Assembly: GCA_910592205.1 (NCBI GenBank)
Contig: CAJVPJ010000851.1
Location: 1-15,525, forward strand
DNA length: 15,525 nt
Origin: Paraglomus occultum
Taxonomy: Eukaryota; Glomeromycota; Glomeromycetes; Paraglomerales; Paraglomeraceae
Reading direction: 5' to 3'
The position numbers and the translations under genes are program-made. Within the stretch, counting starts at the first letter, position 1, and each line of letters begins with the position of its first letter. Of the stretch, positions 1-8,515 are shown in pieces. The notes beneath the pieces are model-generated. The model searched no databases. It saw nothing but the letters and a program-made list of their open reading frames with translations, and had not been told where the DNA came from.

Positions 1-571
1 TACCGTTGTTGGTGACACCTATCGTTCCGCAGCAAATTCAGAGAGGAATACGTCATCTTAGACTCTTGATCCTCACAATATGGCATATGGAAGTCGCTGG
101 TGGACCTTGTAACGCAAATGACACACACGTCTTGGGAGATACTAAGAAAACATTACGATTGGATGTGTTAAATTTAATTGCAATATTGCGAAACCACTTC
201 GATTGCAGTGTAGATCTCGCTACAAAGATTAGAGTATTTTGCACTCAGGTCATTGGTAAGTAATAGTATCTGTATGACAGTGCGATTGAATTTTCTGATA
301 CTTATATTTTGTTTGTTTTTTTCAGGCACTAGAATGACTCTGTACGCGTTAAACATGCTGCCAGATGGCCGATTCCTTTCATCTAAACTTGCAACCGCAA
401 TGATACCCTTCAGTTTTCATGGCCGGGATAAATTCAAGTCAATTTTCAGATTGATGGCCATTTTACATGTATGTGTATATGTCCTACTATTTTACATTTA
501 CAAATACTCACTTGGTGGTGTTACCCTAGGATGAAATAATGAAGCAAGATGCTTTGATCGGCGAGATTTAA
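1..571 (+). CDS. 3' end of an unrecognised fungal protein (partial, three exons)
   Basis: Three exons can be read: the window edge to 255, 326-468 and 530-571. Introns are 256-325 (GTAAGT...TTTTTTTCAG, phase 1) and 469-529 (GTATGT...CCCTAG, phase 0). The frame is open to the left edge, so the start lies outside the window. The joined frame gives about 145 residues and stops at TAA 569-571; the last exon adds only 13 residues (DEIMKQDALIGEI). The visible part is mixed alpha-like and soluble, with no membrane segment or obvious catalytic motif. Landmarks are 'HMEVAGGPCNANDTHVLGD' in the first exon and 'LNMLPDGRFLSSKLATAMIP' in the second. Clean phase matching at both introns supports a real, expressed gene. 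I do not recognise the family and assign no function. If intron 2 were retained, the protein would instead end at a stop at 532-534. Confidence 0.7.
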
Positions 572-1460
572 CGTTCTGTACTTCGATCTAAAGTAATGGT
601 CCGTCATGTATTGCGGAATTATTTGAGTGAGTTAGTGTATTTTACTCCGCAAAAAGAAAGCCACAATGTTTGGAAAGAATTCTCTGTCAGTAAAGCTGGC
701 CCCAGAGGTCAACATATCAGATATAATCGAATATACACTACCTGGACAAAAGTATCGCACACCCAAAATTTATTAATTGTACAAAATTGTACATAATAAT
801 TATGTTTCAATTTTTAACATTTTATACTTCAAACATTGAATTAACTATATAAGTAGGCAGCCATTGACTGTCTTGTAAAGTTGCCATGTTTTGGTTTGCG
901 GCGGTATATTATTCTGTAAATCAAAAATTCTTTGGTTTAAAAAATTAATTCGGTCTTCCAATTCTAAATTAGCATCATAAACTAATTTTAGTCTCAATTT
1001 CCATTTTGTATATTTGGCGTGTTTTGCTCTTGTTTTATTTTCCCACTTGGTATATTTGCTATACGGAATAGCACGTGGTTGGGCTTTATTTTTGAGAGGA
1101 AAATTTCAGATAATAATCGGGTTTTATTATTTTCAAAATTTACTCTCCAGAAAACGTGCATTAAGTTTTTATTTCTATAATCTTCTTCACACATGCGCGC
1201 CACGCATTTTGTATATTTGCATTGGTTCTCCACAATGCCCCATTGTCGAGGGTGGCTTTATTTGCTCTTTCTATTTCCTGTGTCAAGCGTTGATTTAGGT
1301 TGTAATTCGTATTTTGATGATGTTACTTTGAATTTTCGCTCTAGACTCATAACGGCAGCAATAACAACGATGACATCAATTGTCACCGACAAGGAATGGT
1401 TAGAAAGGAGCCTTGATAACGGTTCCTGTTTCCTAGTATACAAATAATCACTTGACTTCA
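572..1460. other. Spacer, no supported gene
   Basis: This AT-rich stretch follows the stop of the partial gene. Short open frames exist on both strands (for example 596-796 on + and 994-1233 on -), but they have biased, low-complexity translations, no recognisable domain and no convincing splice partners. The phrase 'cattttgtatatttg' occurs near 1004 and again near 1205, hinting at an old imperfect duplication. If the element end at 1655 is the right end of a pogo-like transposon, some of this stretch may be its eroded interior, but I could not read a transposase in it. Confidence 0.4.
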
Positions 1461-1657
1461 TCGGTATAAAGTAAAATTTTTTATATAAACTGGTCTACAT
1501 GATTTCGTGTCGGAGCTGGTATAAACAGAGTTATTAAAATCTGCCGTTATAAGGGGTAAGATTAATATGGAATTTTATAATTTTTGGTTCTGCGAAATTG
1601 GACCGGTATAAAGGCAAAACCGTATATGCAAGGCCGGTATAGAGAGAGTTGACTGTA
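1461..1657. mobile_element. Terminal remnant of a pogo/Tigger-like DNA transposon
   Basis: The right edge reads GGTATAGAGAGAGTTGACTG, ending at 1655 and followed by TA at 1656-1657. The reverse complement begins CAGTCAACTC, the form of terminal inverted repeat typical of pogo/Tigger (Tc1-mariner superfamily) elements, which insert at TA. Inside this edge are five variants of a subterminal motif CSGKTATAAAG, at about 1461, 1517, 1543, 1602 and 1633, a common layout for these element ends. No matching left end (TACAGTCAACTC...) was found in 1-1460 and no DDE transposase frame is readable. It is therefore best called a solo end or an internally decayed copy. The family assignment rests on the end sequence and TA target only. 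Confidence 0.55.
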
Positions 1658-2970
1658 TGTGTCTCAATACTATCGTAGATTAAATGCCAAAACTTTGGAT
1701 GTAATTACCCTATTTTTTTCGAGGTCGCGTAAGCGGCATTGCTCCACAAATAACCATTTTCCCTGTGTAACCCATTGCCATACGGCCTGCAGAGAAGCAA
1801 TGACAGTTTTTTCGCTAAAACTAGCGAGTTAGCCTCTGCCGTACGGCTAAATACGAAAAAAAAAAGGCTAACGAAAAATTGCAATGACTAGACTAACGAA
1901 AAAGTTGGGACAAAAAACATGCGATTTAGTTGTTAACTCTTTTTTTTTTTGCTGTCAAGTTTAACGAAAAAGGTTAGGATTTAGAGGTTATTTCCTTGAA
2001 TGTAAATGCAAAGTTGTCGTCAATTTCGGTGAATACGAAAAATTAAGCCTAACGTAAATTTTAAAAAATGGGGAGTTAAGCTCTAATCCTTCAATCTTTT
2101 GTCCCAAAACCCACATTGGTAAGTACTCAATTGACCATTTGCTCAATTAATATTAATTAATAATAAATTGAAATAATGTCGCTCAAAAGCTTGAGCAGCC
2201 ACCGTTAACTTTGGTGAATAGGCCAGCCATTTACATACTAATAACTGTAGTCTTTATTAAAGCAAATCAGCTTCTAACATGCAGCCCTACAGTCATAATA
2301 TTAATATAATTTCTTTCAGCGCGAAGCATTAATTTCAGCGCCAGCCAAAGCTAAGCGGCTTCAACTATACTCCCAGAAAAATTATAAACTACGCAAAAGG
2401 AATATAAATTATGAATATTAAATAATTGGCCCAAATGGCATCAAAATGATGGAGAAGTAGAATGCGTTTCTAATTAATTATGGAAAACGGACGTGTATGT
2501 ATGTATAAGACTTTGGTCTTAATCATTCACCTGATTTTCTGTAAAAAGCGTACACGATAAGAAAACATAATTTCAGTTCAACGTCAGTTCAATCCTGTCA
2601 ATTCCGTAAAAGTTTTTCTTGGGAATACAATCGCGCTATTACTATTGCCAAATTTCAATACCATTAAACTGTCTTCACTTTTTGATAAGAACAAAAAAAT
2701 CCCAAGTGGACTTATGTTAGTAGCTTGTGTGCACACCTGTGCTTCTTACTCAAAAAACTGCCCGCGTTTTTTGACATGGCGATTTTGTACCGTTGGCGTG
2801 TTTTGTAAATTTTAATGTTTTGACCGTTCTGGCTTAGCCAATTTTATGGTCAAGGGGCTGAATACGCTGTGGCGTGCGCTATGCATGAAACTAGTTAAAG
2901 TATTGTATCAAGAATAGAAATAACTCGGCAATAAGATTACCTGCTTTGTTGCAACATCCCTATATTTAAC
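1658..2970. other. Spacer upstream of the TVP38 gene
   Basis: No gene is supported here. The left part holds the TAACGAAAAA repeat cluster, a self-complementary GCCGTACGGC near 1838-1847, a short hairpin TCGCT-AAAACT-AGCGA near 1812-1827, and a run of T around 1939-1950. The middle part is AT-rich with the palindromic GCTCAAAAGCTTGAGC near 2180. The right end, just before 2971, contains TATATTTAAC and a possible upstream exon of the next gene (2971-3033, see findings). Confidence 0.4.
1869..1971. repeat. Cluster of TAACGAAAAA decamers
   Basis: The exact decamer TAACGAAAAA occurs at 1869-1878, 1894-1903 and 1962-1971. Related forms are TACGAAAAA at about 1852 and 2034 and TAACGTAAAT at 2050. 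All known copies are on the + strand and spacing is irregular, so this is not a simple tandem array. It could be a worn fragment of a dispersed repeat or a group of binding sites; the sequence does not decide. Confidence 0.4.
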
Positions 2971-3255
2971 ATGATACGGATAGAGGACGAACAAATAACC
3001 CTTTCGGATGAAAGTTCATTACGAAGGACGAAGGTGAGTGGTGGCTGAACCATTTTTTGAAACATCGAAATTCATGTTCTTGTTTCATAAATACTTGTTT
3101 CTTTGATATATCGTTAACCTAACGTTTGCACACTCTCGTTGTAAAACAGTATTAATCGCTTGACCAACCTCCTCACCAAAGCAATACATAGTGCAGTCTG
3201 AAAATATTCGGTTCACATGCTACAGCAATTACACGTCTAAACACTATACACTTGC

Positions 3256-4611
3256 ATGCAAGACATGGGTTTCATACAAAATTCAAAAGACTTTTTTATT
3301 CATTTATCACCAAAGCAACGATGGCTATTGGCAATAGGGACACTGCTAGTTATTGCGCTGGTCGTGTTGTTCTTTGTATTTGAAGAACCGATCATGAAAG
3401 GTAGGGAGCAGCTTGGTTGGTTCGTTGTCGAGTGGATAACAAAAAACTACACTTGTATGTGAAATAATTATCTGTTCGTGATATTTATAAATCGTATTTA
3501 TTGTCTGCAAAACAGCGCTTGCACCATTCGCAGAAAGTGTTCGGTCAACACGATATGGTTACTTGATCATGGGTGGATTGGTTGCTCTCTCGAGTTTTCC
3601 TCCAATTCCGGGGTATGTATTTGTTGTATGTAGACTTGCACAATGAATATCGATCTTTTTATGCGACGAGCATCTTTATTCAGATCTATACTTTTCTATG
3701 ATTATTCGCAGCTACAGCGCGTTAGTTCTAGCTTGCGGTTTTATCTACGGCTTTCCACTAGGTTTTGTTCCAGCGTTTGCAGGAGCAGTCATCGGAGCAA
3801 CTGCTTCTTTTTGGTAAAGTACAGACTTGTTTAATAAGTTGAATCAGAAGACTAGATACCGTCAGGCTGTCTAAATAGTTTATAATTGTTTTTTGTAACC
3901 TCACAGGCTGTTTAGAAAAGCGTTTAAAAAATATGTAAGGCGGTTACTCGCTAATCGGGGGAATTTTGCTGCTTTATCCGTGGCTGTTCAAGAGGGTGGA
4001 TTTAAAGTTAGTATTAACCATCGCTCGACTACATAAACCAAGCGATGCTGTGGTTGTATTTTCATGCCAAAACATTATAATTGTCACTAACGCTCTTACT
4101 TTTTGCATCTATTCGCGTTTTGCCTGCCTCTTGTTTCATTTAAAAGATTATCTTTTTAATCCGTCTTAGTCCCTTTCCCTTCACCTACTCCAATGCATTC
4201 TTCGCCTCCTTGCACACAGTTTCTTTCCCAACATTTCTTCTCGCAACTGTTCTTTCCCTTCCTAAACTATTCGCCCATATCTTCATCGGTTCTCGGCTCG
4301 GCAATCTATCTCTTAAAAACATGGACAAGACATCGAAATTGGTTAATTATCTCACAATCGCCATCGGCGGCCTCTTGTTTATAATAGCCACTTACTATGT
4401 ATACCAAAAGACTAACAAAATAGCCAAAGAAGCTGCGAAAAGAAGGATAACTGGAGGTCTGGGAAACGATAGCGAGGTGTTTTTGCAAGATGAAGAAGCG
4501 AAGATTGAAATGAGTGTTGCTGGACGCGCTAACGAGAACGGTGAAAGTTCTGAAACTGATGACGAGCGACAAAACTTTACTCAAGAGAACCGTCATAGTT
4601 TGCAGATGTGA
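3256..4611 (+). CDS. TVP38: TVP38/TMEM64 family membrane protein (DedA/SNARE-associated)
   Basis: Five exons give about 320 residues: 3256-3454, 3516-3612, 3712-3813, 3907-4006 and 4147-4611. All introns are GT-AG (61, 99, 93 and 140 nt) with matching phases. There is a membrane segment at residues 24-42 (WLLAIGTLLVIAL...). The SNARE-associated core follows: SSFPPIPGYSALVLACGFIYG, then GFVPAFAGAVIGATASFW, QEGGFK, and the hallmark IIFLIRLSPFPFTYSNAFF. A last membrane segment (YLTIAIGGLLFIIATYYVY) precedes a charged, acidic cytosolic tail. Family members sit in Golgi/endosomal membranes and DedA relatives have been linked to lipid scrambling or transport; a role here is inferred. The start at 3256 is the first ATG after an in-frame stop (TAA 3238-3240). 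An alternative start joins an upstream exon 2971-3033 to 3316. The gene looks intact and converges on the KH gene 217 bp away. Confidence 0.85.
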
Positions 4612-4773
4612 ATGCTTTGTTGAAGTCTTGAAAATTAGACGGGCAGACTTGGATTGCATATGGGATGACATGTATCCCCAACAAGTCGATACGTAGAGTG
4701 CACATTACATTTCTTTACATGTACATAAATTCATTATATATTTGCAAGACGATTTCTGCATAAATATGTCATA

Positions 4774-4779
4774 TTTATT
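4774..4779 (-). terminator. Polyadenylation signal AATAAA of the KH gene
   Basis: On the minus strand AATAAA lies about 50 nt past the stop codon of the KH-domain gene (stop at 4829-4831). This is a plausible spacing for a 3' end signal. It leaves only a short gap to the convergent TVP38 gene. Confidence 0.4.
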
Positions 4780-4828
4780 AAAACTGAAACCCTATACTCA
4801 AAATTCTAATGTTGCTATCAATCATAAC

Positions 4829-7020
4829 TTATGCCTCAGACTCAAGAATTCTACAAAGCTTTCTTGCAAACGCCACGGTTTCTCTAATGCTATGTTCAAG
4901 CGATTCTTTATCGTAAACTTGACGTATTTCGTCGTTCGTTTGATACATTTTCCATGAAAGATGCTTCAGATTAATTGTTTGCTCTTCTACAGGAGCCGCG
5001 AATTTGTTTCGAGATGCTCGTACTTCTTTTCGTGTGGTGATTACACTTAACTGAAATCTGTTGTTTCTGTAATTTAGTTTAATTTAATTTTTTCATATTA
5101 GTAACACATTGTTTGTCAAACTAATAATCACTTCTTACACGACAAGAACATAAACTCACAAAAATTTCCGCTTCGTAATCGATTGCCTGATTGAGTCAAC
5201 ATCAAGCTTCGTTTTCAAATGCTTCGATTGGAAGTAAGTTCCATCAAACAGTTGTAGTGGTGGTGTCTGTGCATCGCTGATAAGCCTTTCCTTTTCTTCA
5301 TCAATATCTTCGTCTTTATGTGTTTTGAGTAGGAAACGTATATCAGGCGCAGATGTCCCAGAGACAATGTCAATAATTGCAACCCGACGAATTTGTGTAG
5401 TTGTTTTGGTTATTTTGTATACGCCTAAATATTGAGCCAGAAATATCGATCAATAAAAAAATACATTATTCTTATGATAGATGCGCAAGGTAGGAATAAG
5501 TTTACCTTCTTCGTAATCCCAATGAAGCTTAATTTTCTTTCTGACTTTATCTTCGTCATCGTAGGTTATACAGACACTTCCTTTTCTTCCAACGTCGTTG
5601 TCGACATTCTTATTTCCTTCATTGTCTTCGTTCTTCTCGCCATTTGTTACGAAATCGTTGGTATCAGTCTTTACGTCATTATTCATACTACTTCTTTTTC
5701 GTCTGCTATGGGTAACTTCCTCAAATCCGAACCTCTGCAAAACATTCCAAATTCTCTTTATCATATCCGGTGCATAGTGCTGAAAACTACTTTGAAAGCC
5801 GTGCCTCTCTCTATTCAGGTCACACCAATCTTCTACTGTCTTCATGCGTGAATGAGAGATTGTCGAAAATGTTTGGCGACCAAAGAAAACCGTCAAGCGT
5901 GCCTCGTGTTGGAGTGAGATATTAGGATTGGCTTTGAAGAGGTGCGAAGATACGGCGGAGATCACTTCGGGTATGTAATGCATGATTGTGAACGTTCGAG
6001 CGTCTTTCGGGGGCCCCGGAAGACGCATAGGAGTCGGAGCGGGAGTCGGAGCGGGAGTTGGAGCGGGAGTGAGAGTAGGCGTGACGGATGTGGGAGTAGC
6101 GGATGTGGGAGTAGAAGTAGAAGTGGAAGCGGATGAAGCTAAGGATTCTTCAAGGGATATGGAAAGCGTCGAGAGACGATCGGTTAAGGCTCTCAGAGAA
6201 TTTTGAAGAGAAGAAGATATTATAGGAGAGGAAGGTGGGGGGGAGGAAGTAACAGAAGTAACAGATGATGAACGAGAATGTGAATGCTCGAAAAGACGTT
6301 GAGAAGAGCGAGACGACGAAGTTGAAGGGCTGGAAGGTGATAAGGGTAGAGGAGATGACTGGATTGGGGAACTTGGGGATAATGACAAAAGGTTGATTTC
6401 ACTATCCCAACTGTCTCCAAGTGCGCTAAAAATGTCAAATTCCTTTTCGTCTTTATCACAACATTTCACACGGTATAATCGTTTTCCGTGGGTATGAGCG
6501 TTACAGTCAACATCGTTATATGGAATAAACTTGAGCTTTGGGAGTGTATCGGACTCTGGTAATTCGAGAACAGTATACCCAATGTGTGGATGTAAAGTGA
6601 CTTCTATGCGCACTTTTCGATTGATAAGACGCATGGCTTCTTTTCTTGCTTCTTCGCTGCCACGGATGACGGCTTTGTGACCATCGATGTATATATGCGC
6701 TTTAGATTGTTCTCTTTAATAGGGAGGAGGAAGATAAAGTGCGAGGTGTTAATAGAACACATTTCTCAATACCATCATATTATTATTACTACATCATCAT
6801 TTGATATAACAATAATTTAAACCTGTTAGACGATTTATAGTAATTATTATTACCTAATCTCAGCAATTGTCTTCCCCTTAGCTCCGATAACAAAACCTAT
6901 TCGAGCCGGGGGCAACTCCATCACGTCTGTCTCGGTCATATTTAGGTTTCTCGATGAACTAGGGGAATTTCCCCTGCTCGAACCGGAATAACGATTATAT
7001 CGTCTGGTGTTATTCTGCAT
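4829..7020 (-). CDS. KH-domain protein with Ser/Pro-rich linker and unrecognised C-terminal region
   Basis: Four exons, in transcription order 7020-6854, 6713-5506, 5424-5160 and 5066-4829, give 625 residues; introns are 140, 81 and 93 nt, all GT-AG and in phase. A KH domain spans about residues 35-88: PPARIGFVIGAKGKTIAEIR with the GXXG loop GAKG (46-49), then AHIYIDGHKAVIRGSEEA. Splicing exon 1 to exon 2 restores the domain exactly, which is strong support for the model. KH domains bind single-stranded RNA or DNA, so RNA binding is inferred. Residues 166-224 are Ser/Pro-rich and 249-288 are Thr/Pro-rich with an APTP repeat; both are probably disordered. About 335 well-structured-looking residues follow (MHYIPEVISAVSSHLFKA...), and I do not recognise them. 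The C-terminus RETVAFARKLCRILESEA looks helical. The start ATG at 7020 follows an in-frame TAA at 7026-7024. Confidence 0.8.
6030..6114. repeat. Short tandem repeats inside the KH gene linker
   Basis: A unit close to GGAGTCGGAGCG (12 bp) repeats about three times from 6030 to 6069. Then CGGATGTGGGAGTAG (15 bp) is present twice back to back at 6085-6099 and 6100-6114. On the minus strand they encode the Thr/Pro/Ala-rich linker (APTP units). Both unit lengths are multiples of three, so copy-number change would keep the frame and vary linker length. Confidence 0.75.
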
Positions 7021-7070
7021 TGCTTATTCGTCCAAGGATTCTGGGAAGATTTTGTTGCGGAAGGGGAGCT

Positions 7071-7078
7071 TTTATATA
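7071..7078 (-). promoter_or_regulatory. TATA-like element of the KH gene
   Basis: TATATAAA reads on the minus strand about 50 nt upstream of the chosen ATG (7020). This is close enough to act as a core promoter element with a short 5' leader. In such AT-rich DNA, chance occurrence is possible. Confidence 0.35.
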
Positions 7079-7706
7079 CTGATTGATTATCCTTTCCATA
7101 TTCTCTGGACAATGATAAATAAGTCAATTTAAGAAAATGATCATCTTATTGGCTACGGAGGTGGAAAAGCATTTTCCGAAAACCAATAACGCTCGTTGCC
7201 GCAGTTTTTGATGGAATGTTGCGGATGGGAAGCAATCTCCGGCGAAGATAACGGCGACTAGTATTTTTTTTAATATATCAATTTTGTTCTCACTGCTTTT
7301 AAAAATATTTTTGTTTGAAAGAAAAATCAAAATGAAAAGTGGCTTCCTTTAGACGTATACGAATTTAACGTTTTAGATGATAGATTAGCAGATTAGATTA
7401 CAATAATCTAAAAAAGCGAACATCTTGTAGTAGTCAATCCAAATCTCACGAGATATTAAATGCAATATAAAGAAAAGAGTATTTTTGATCATGACTAATT
7501 ATAATGTATTAAGTAAATAAGAAATGAACAATAATACATATTAATATAATAACGGATAAACAGTTTTAATAATTGTCACCACAAGACTGATGTTAAGTAT
7601 ACTATCGATTGTTAGCTGTTCTTTCTTTTTGTCGGCTCTTTTTACTTTGCATCTACCAATTGAGGAATCACTCGACTAAAAATTGACAGCAAAATCGAGT
7701 CGATCT
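7079..7706. other. Upstream region of the KH gene, no gene
   Basis: The sequence is AT-rich. A 68-codon frame on the minus strand (7124-7330) has no recognisable motif and no splice partners. A small hairpin TAGATTA-CAA-TAATCTA lies near 7395-7411. Nothing else stands out. Confidence 0.35.
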
Positions 7707-7975
7707 ATGTCTATACCGATTGACTTTTCTGCAGCTGACCCTCTTATCCATTCGTTGCTTAGGTATTAGCGTCTCGATCAAAACAGTCATATTTATAAGG
7801 TGGAAGGCCCCGATGCTCCTGTAAAACTTGTGCTGCGATTTTGGGCGATTTAACTAGACAAAAATTAACTAGATTCATTCATCGTCTTATTCGGATTGAG
7901 AAAACCCGTTATGCTATTGTGGAAGAGATTGAGTGTGTATGGCTAAGAAATTATTTAAGCTATATTTTATTCTGA
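7707..7975 (+). CDS. Doubtful two-exon small protein with a CxCxxC motif
   Basis: An ATG at 7707 opens 18 codons (MSIPIDFSAADPLIHSLL) ending at AG|GTATTAG (7762/7763). A GT-AG gap of 44 nt would join it, in phase 2, to 7807-7975, giving a 74-residue product ending in TGA. The second part contains CSCKTC followed by a basic helical stretch (LTRQKLTRFIHRLIRIEKTR) and an aromatic end. The 44-nt intron is shorter than every other intron in the window, and a two-exon model chosen by eye can arise by chance. I do not recognise the protein. It may instead be an orphan exon of a decayed gene. Confidence 0.2.
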
Positions 7976-8515
7976 AGGAGAGAATGAGAAACGATAGATA
8001 AAGGTGAGCATAGGATATCATGGACATTCTATATATTCTACATTCTGGATATTAAAATGTATCTGCGTTTGTTATCTTGGGTTCAAAAAAAAAATCATCA
8101 GATCAAGAAGTGGTCATGTAGTCAACTTGAATGATTCTGAACTTGTTATTATAATTGAAATGTTTAAGATATCTATGATTATCCGTCAATTCAGTATAAA
8201 TTACCATTAGATGACCTCCTTTGTGGTCTAAGTGTGGTCAGAAGTTATTGTATAATAAGGTGAAGAAATATAATATTGGAGAGTTATGTAAGTTATGAGA
8301 TACAGAAGACTCGATACGGGGCAAGAAATGAAGCTAAGGTGAAAACTAATAATATAATTCACTCTTCAGGAGCTCGTCTTGTTTCCCTAATACTGTTTTT
8401 CTCATATTAACGTCCTTCACGTCGAAAATTAGATGTAACATTTAAATGTATTATGATAACTAAAGCTTGATTGATATCGACTATAGTTAATATTATTGTT
8501 TAATTTATAGTTTAC
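7976..8515. other. Spacer, no supported gene
   Basis: AT-rich sequence lies between the doubtful small gene and the 3' end of the BTB-TLDc gene. A 68-codon + strand frame at 8004-8210 has a biased hydrophobic translation with no motif. No tRNA-like or repeat structure was seen. Confidence 0.35.

Noticed and set aside
994-1461. Open frames on both strands inside the presumed transposon-derived region
   Set aside because: None shows a DDE transposase or CENP-B/HTH motif; the translations look like random AT-rich sequence.
2715-2777. Minus-strand ATG with MSKNAGSFLSKKHR, resembling the start of CIR_N/Cwc25-type splicing proteins
   Set aside because: Only about 14 residues match loosely, and no downstream exon with the expected conserved continuation could be read in 2100-2720.
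4004-4050. Apparent +1 frameshift in TVP38, with 'LVLTIARL' continuing after GGFK in another frame
   Set aside because: The resemblance to the family motif is chance. Splicing at AAA|GTTAGT (4006/4007) to 4147 gives GGFK-IIFLIRLSPFPF in phase, the true conserved motif, so the gene is intact.
5156-5158. TGA as the end of the KH protein
   Set aside because: The TGA lies inside a strong donor (TTTTT|GTGAGT). Splicing to 5066 continues a clearly coding exon in phase to a stop at 4829.
5432-6206. Plus-strand open frames across the KH gene (including Gly/Ser/Arg and Val/Gly-rich ones)
   Set aside because: They are complementary shadows of the minus-strand KH exon and its tandem-repeat linker.
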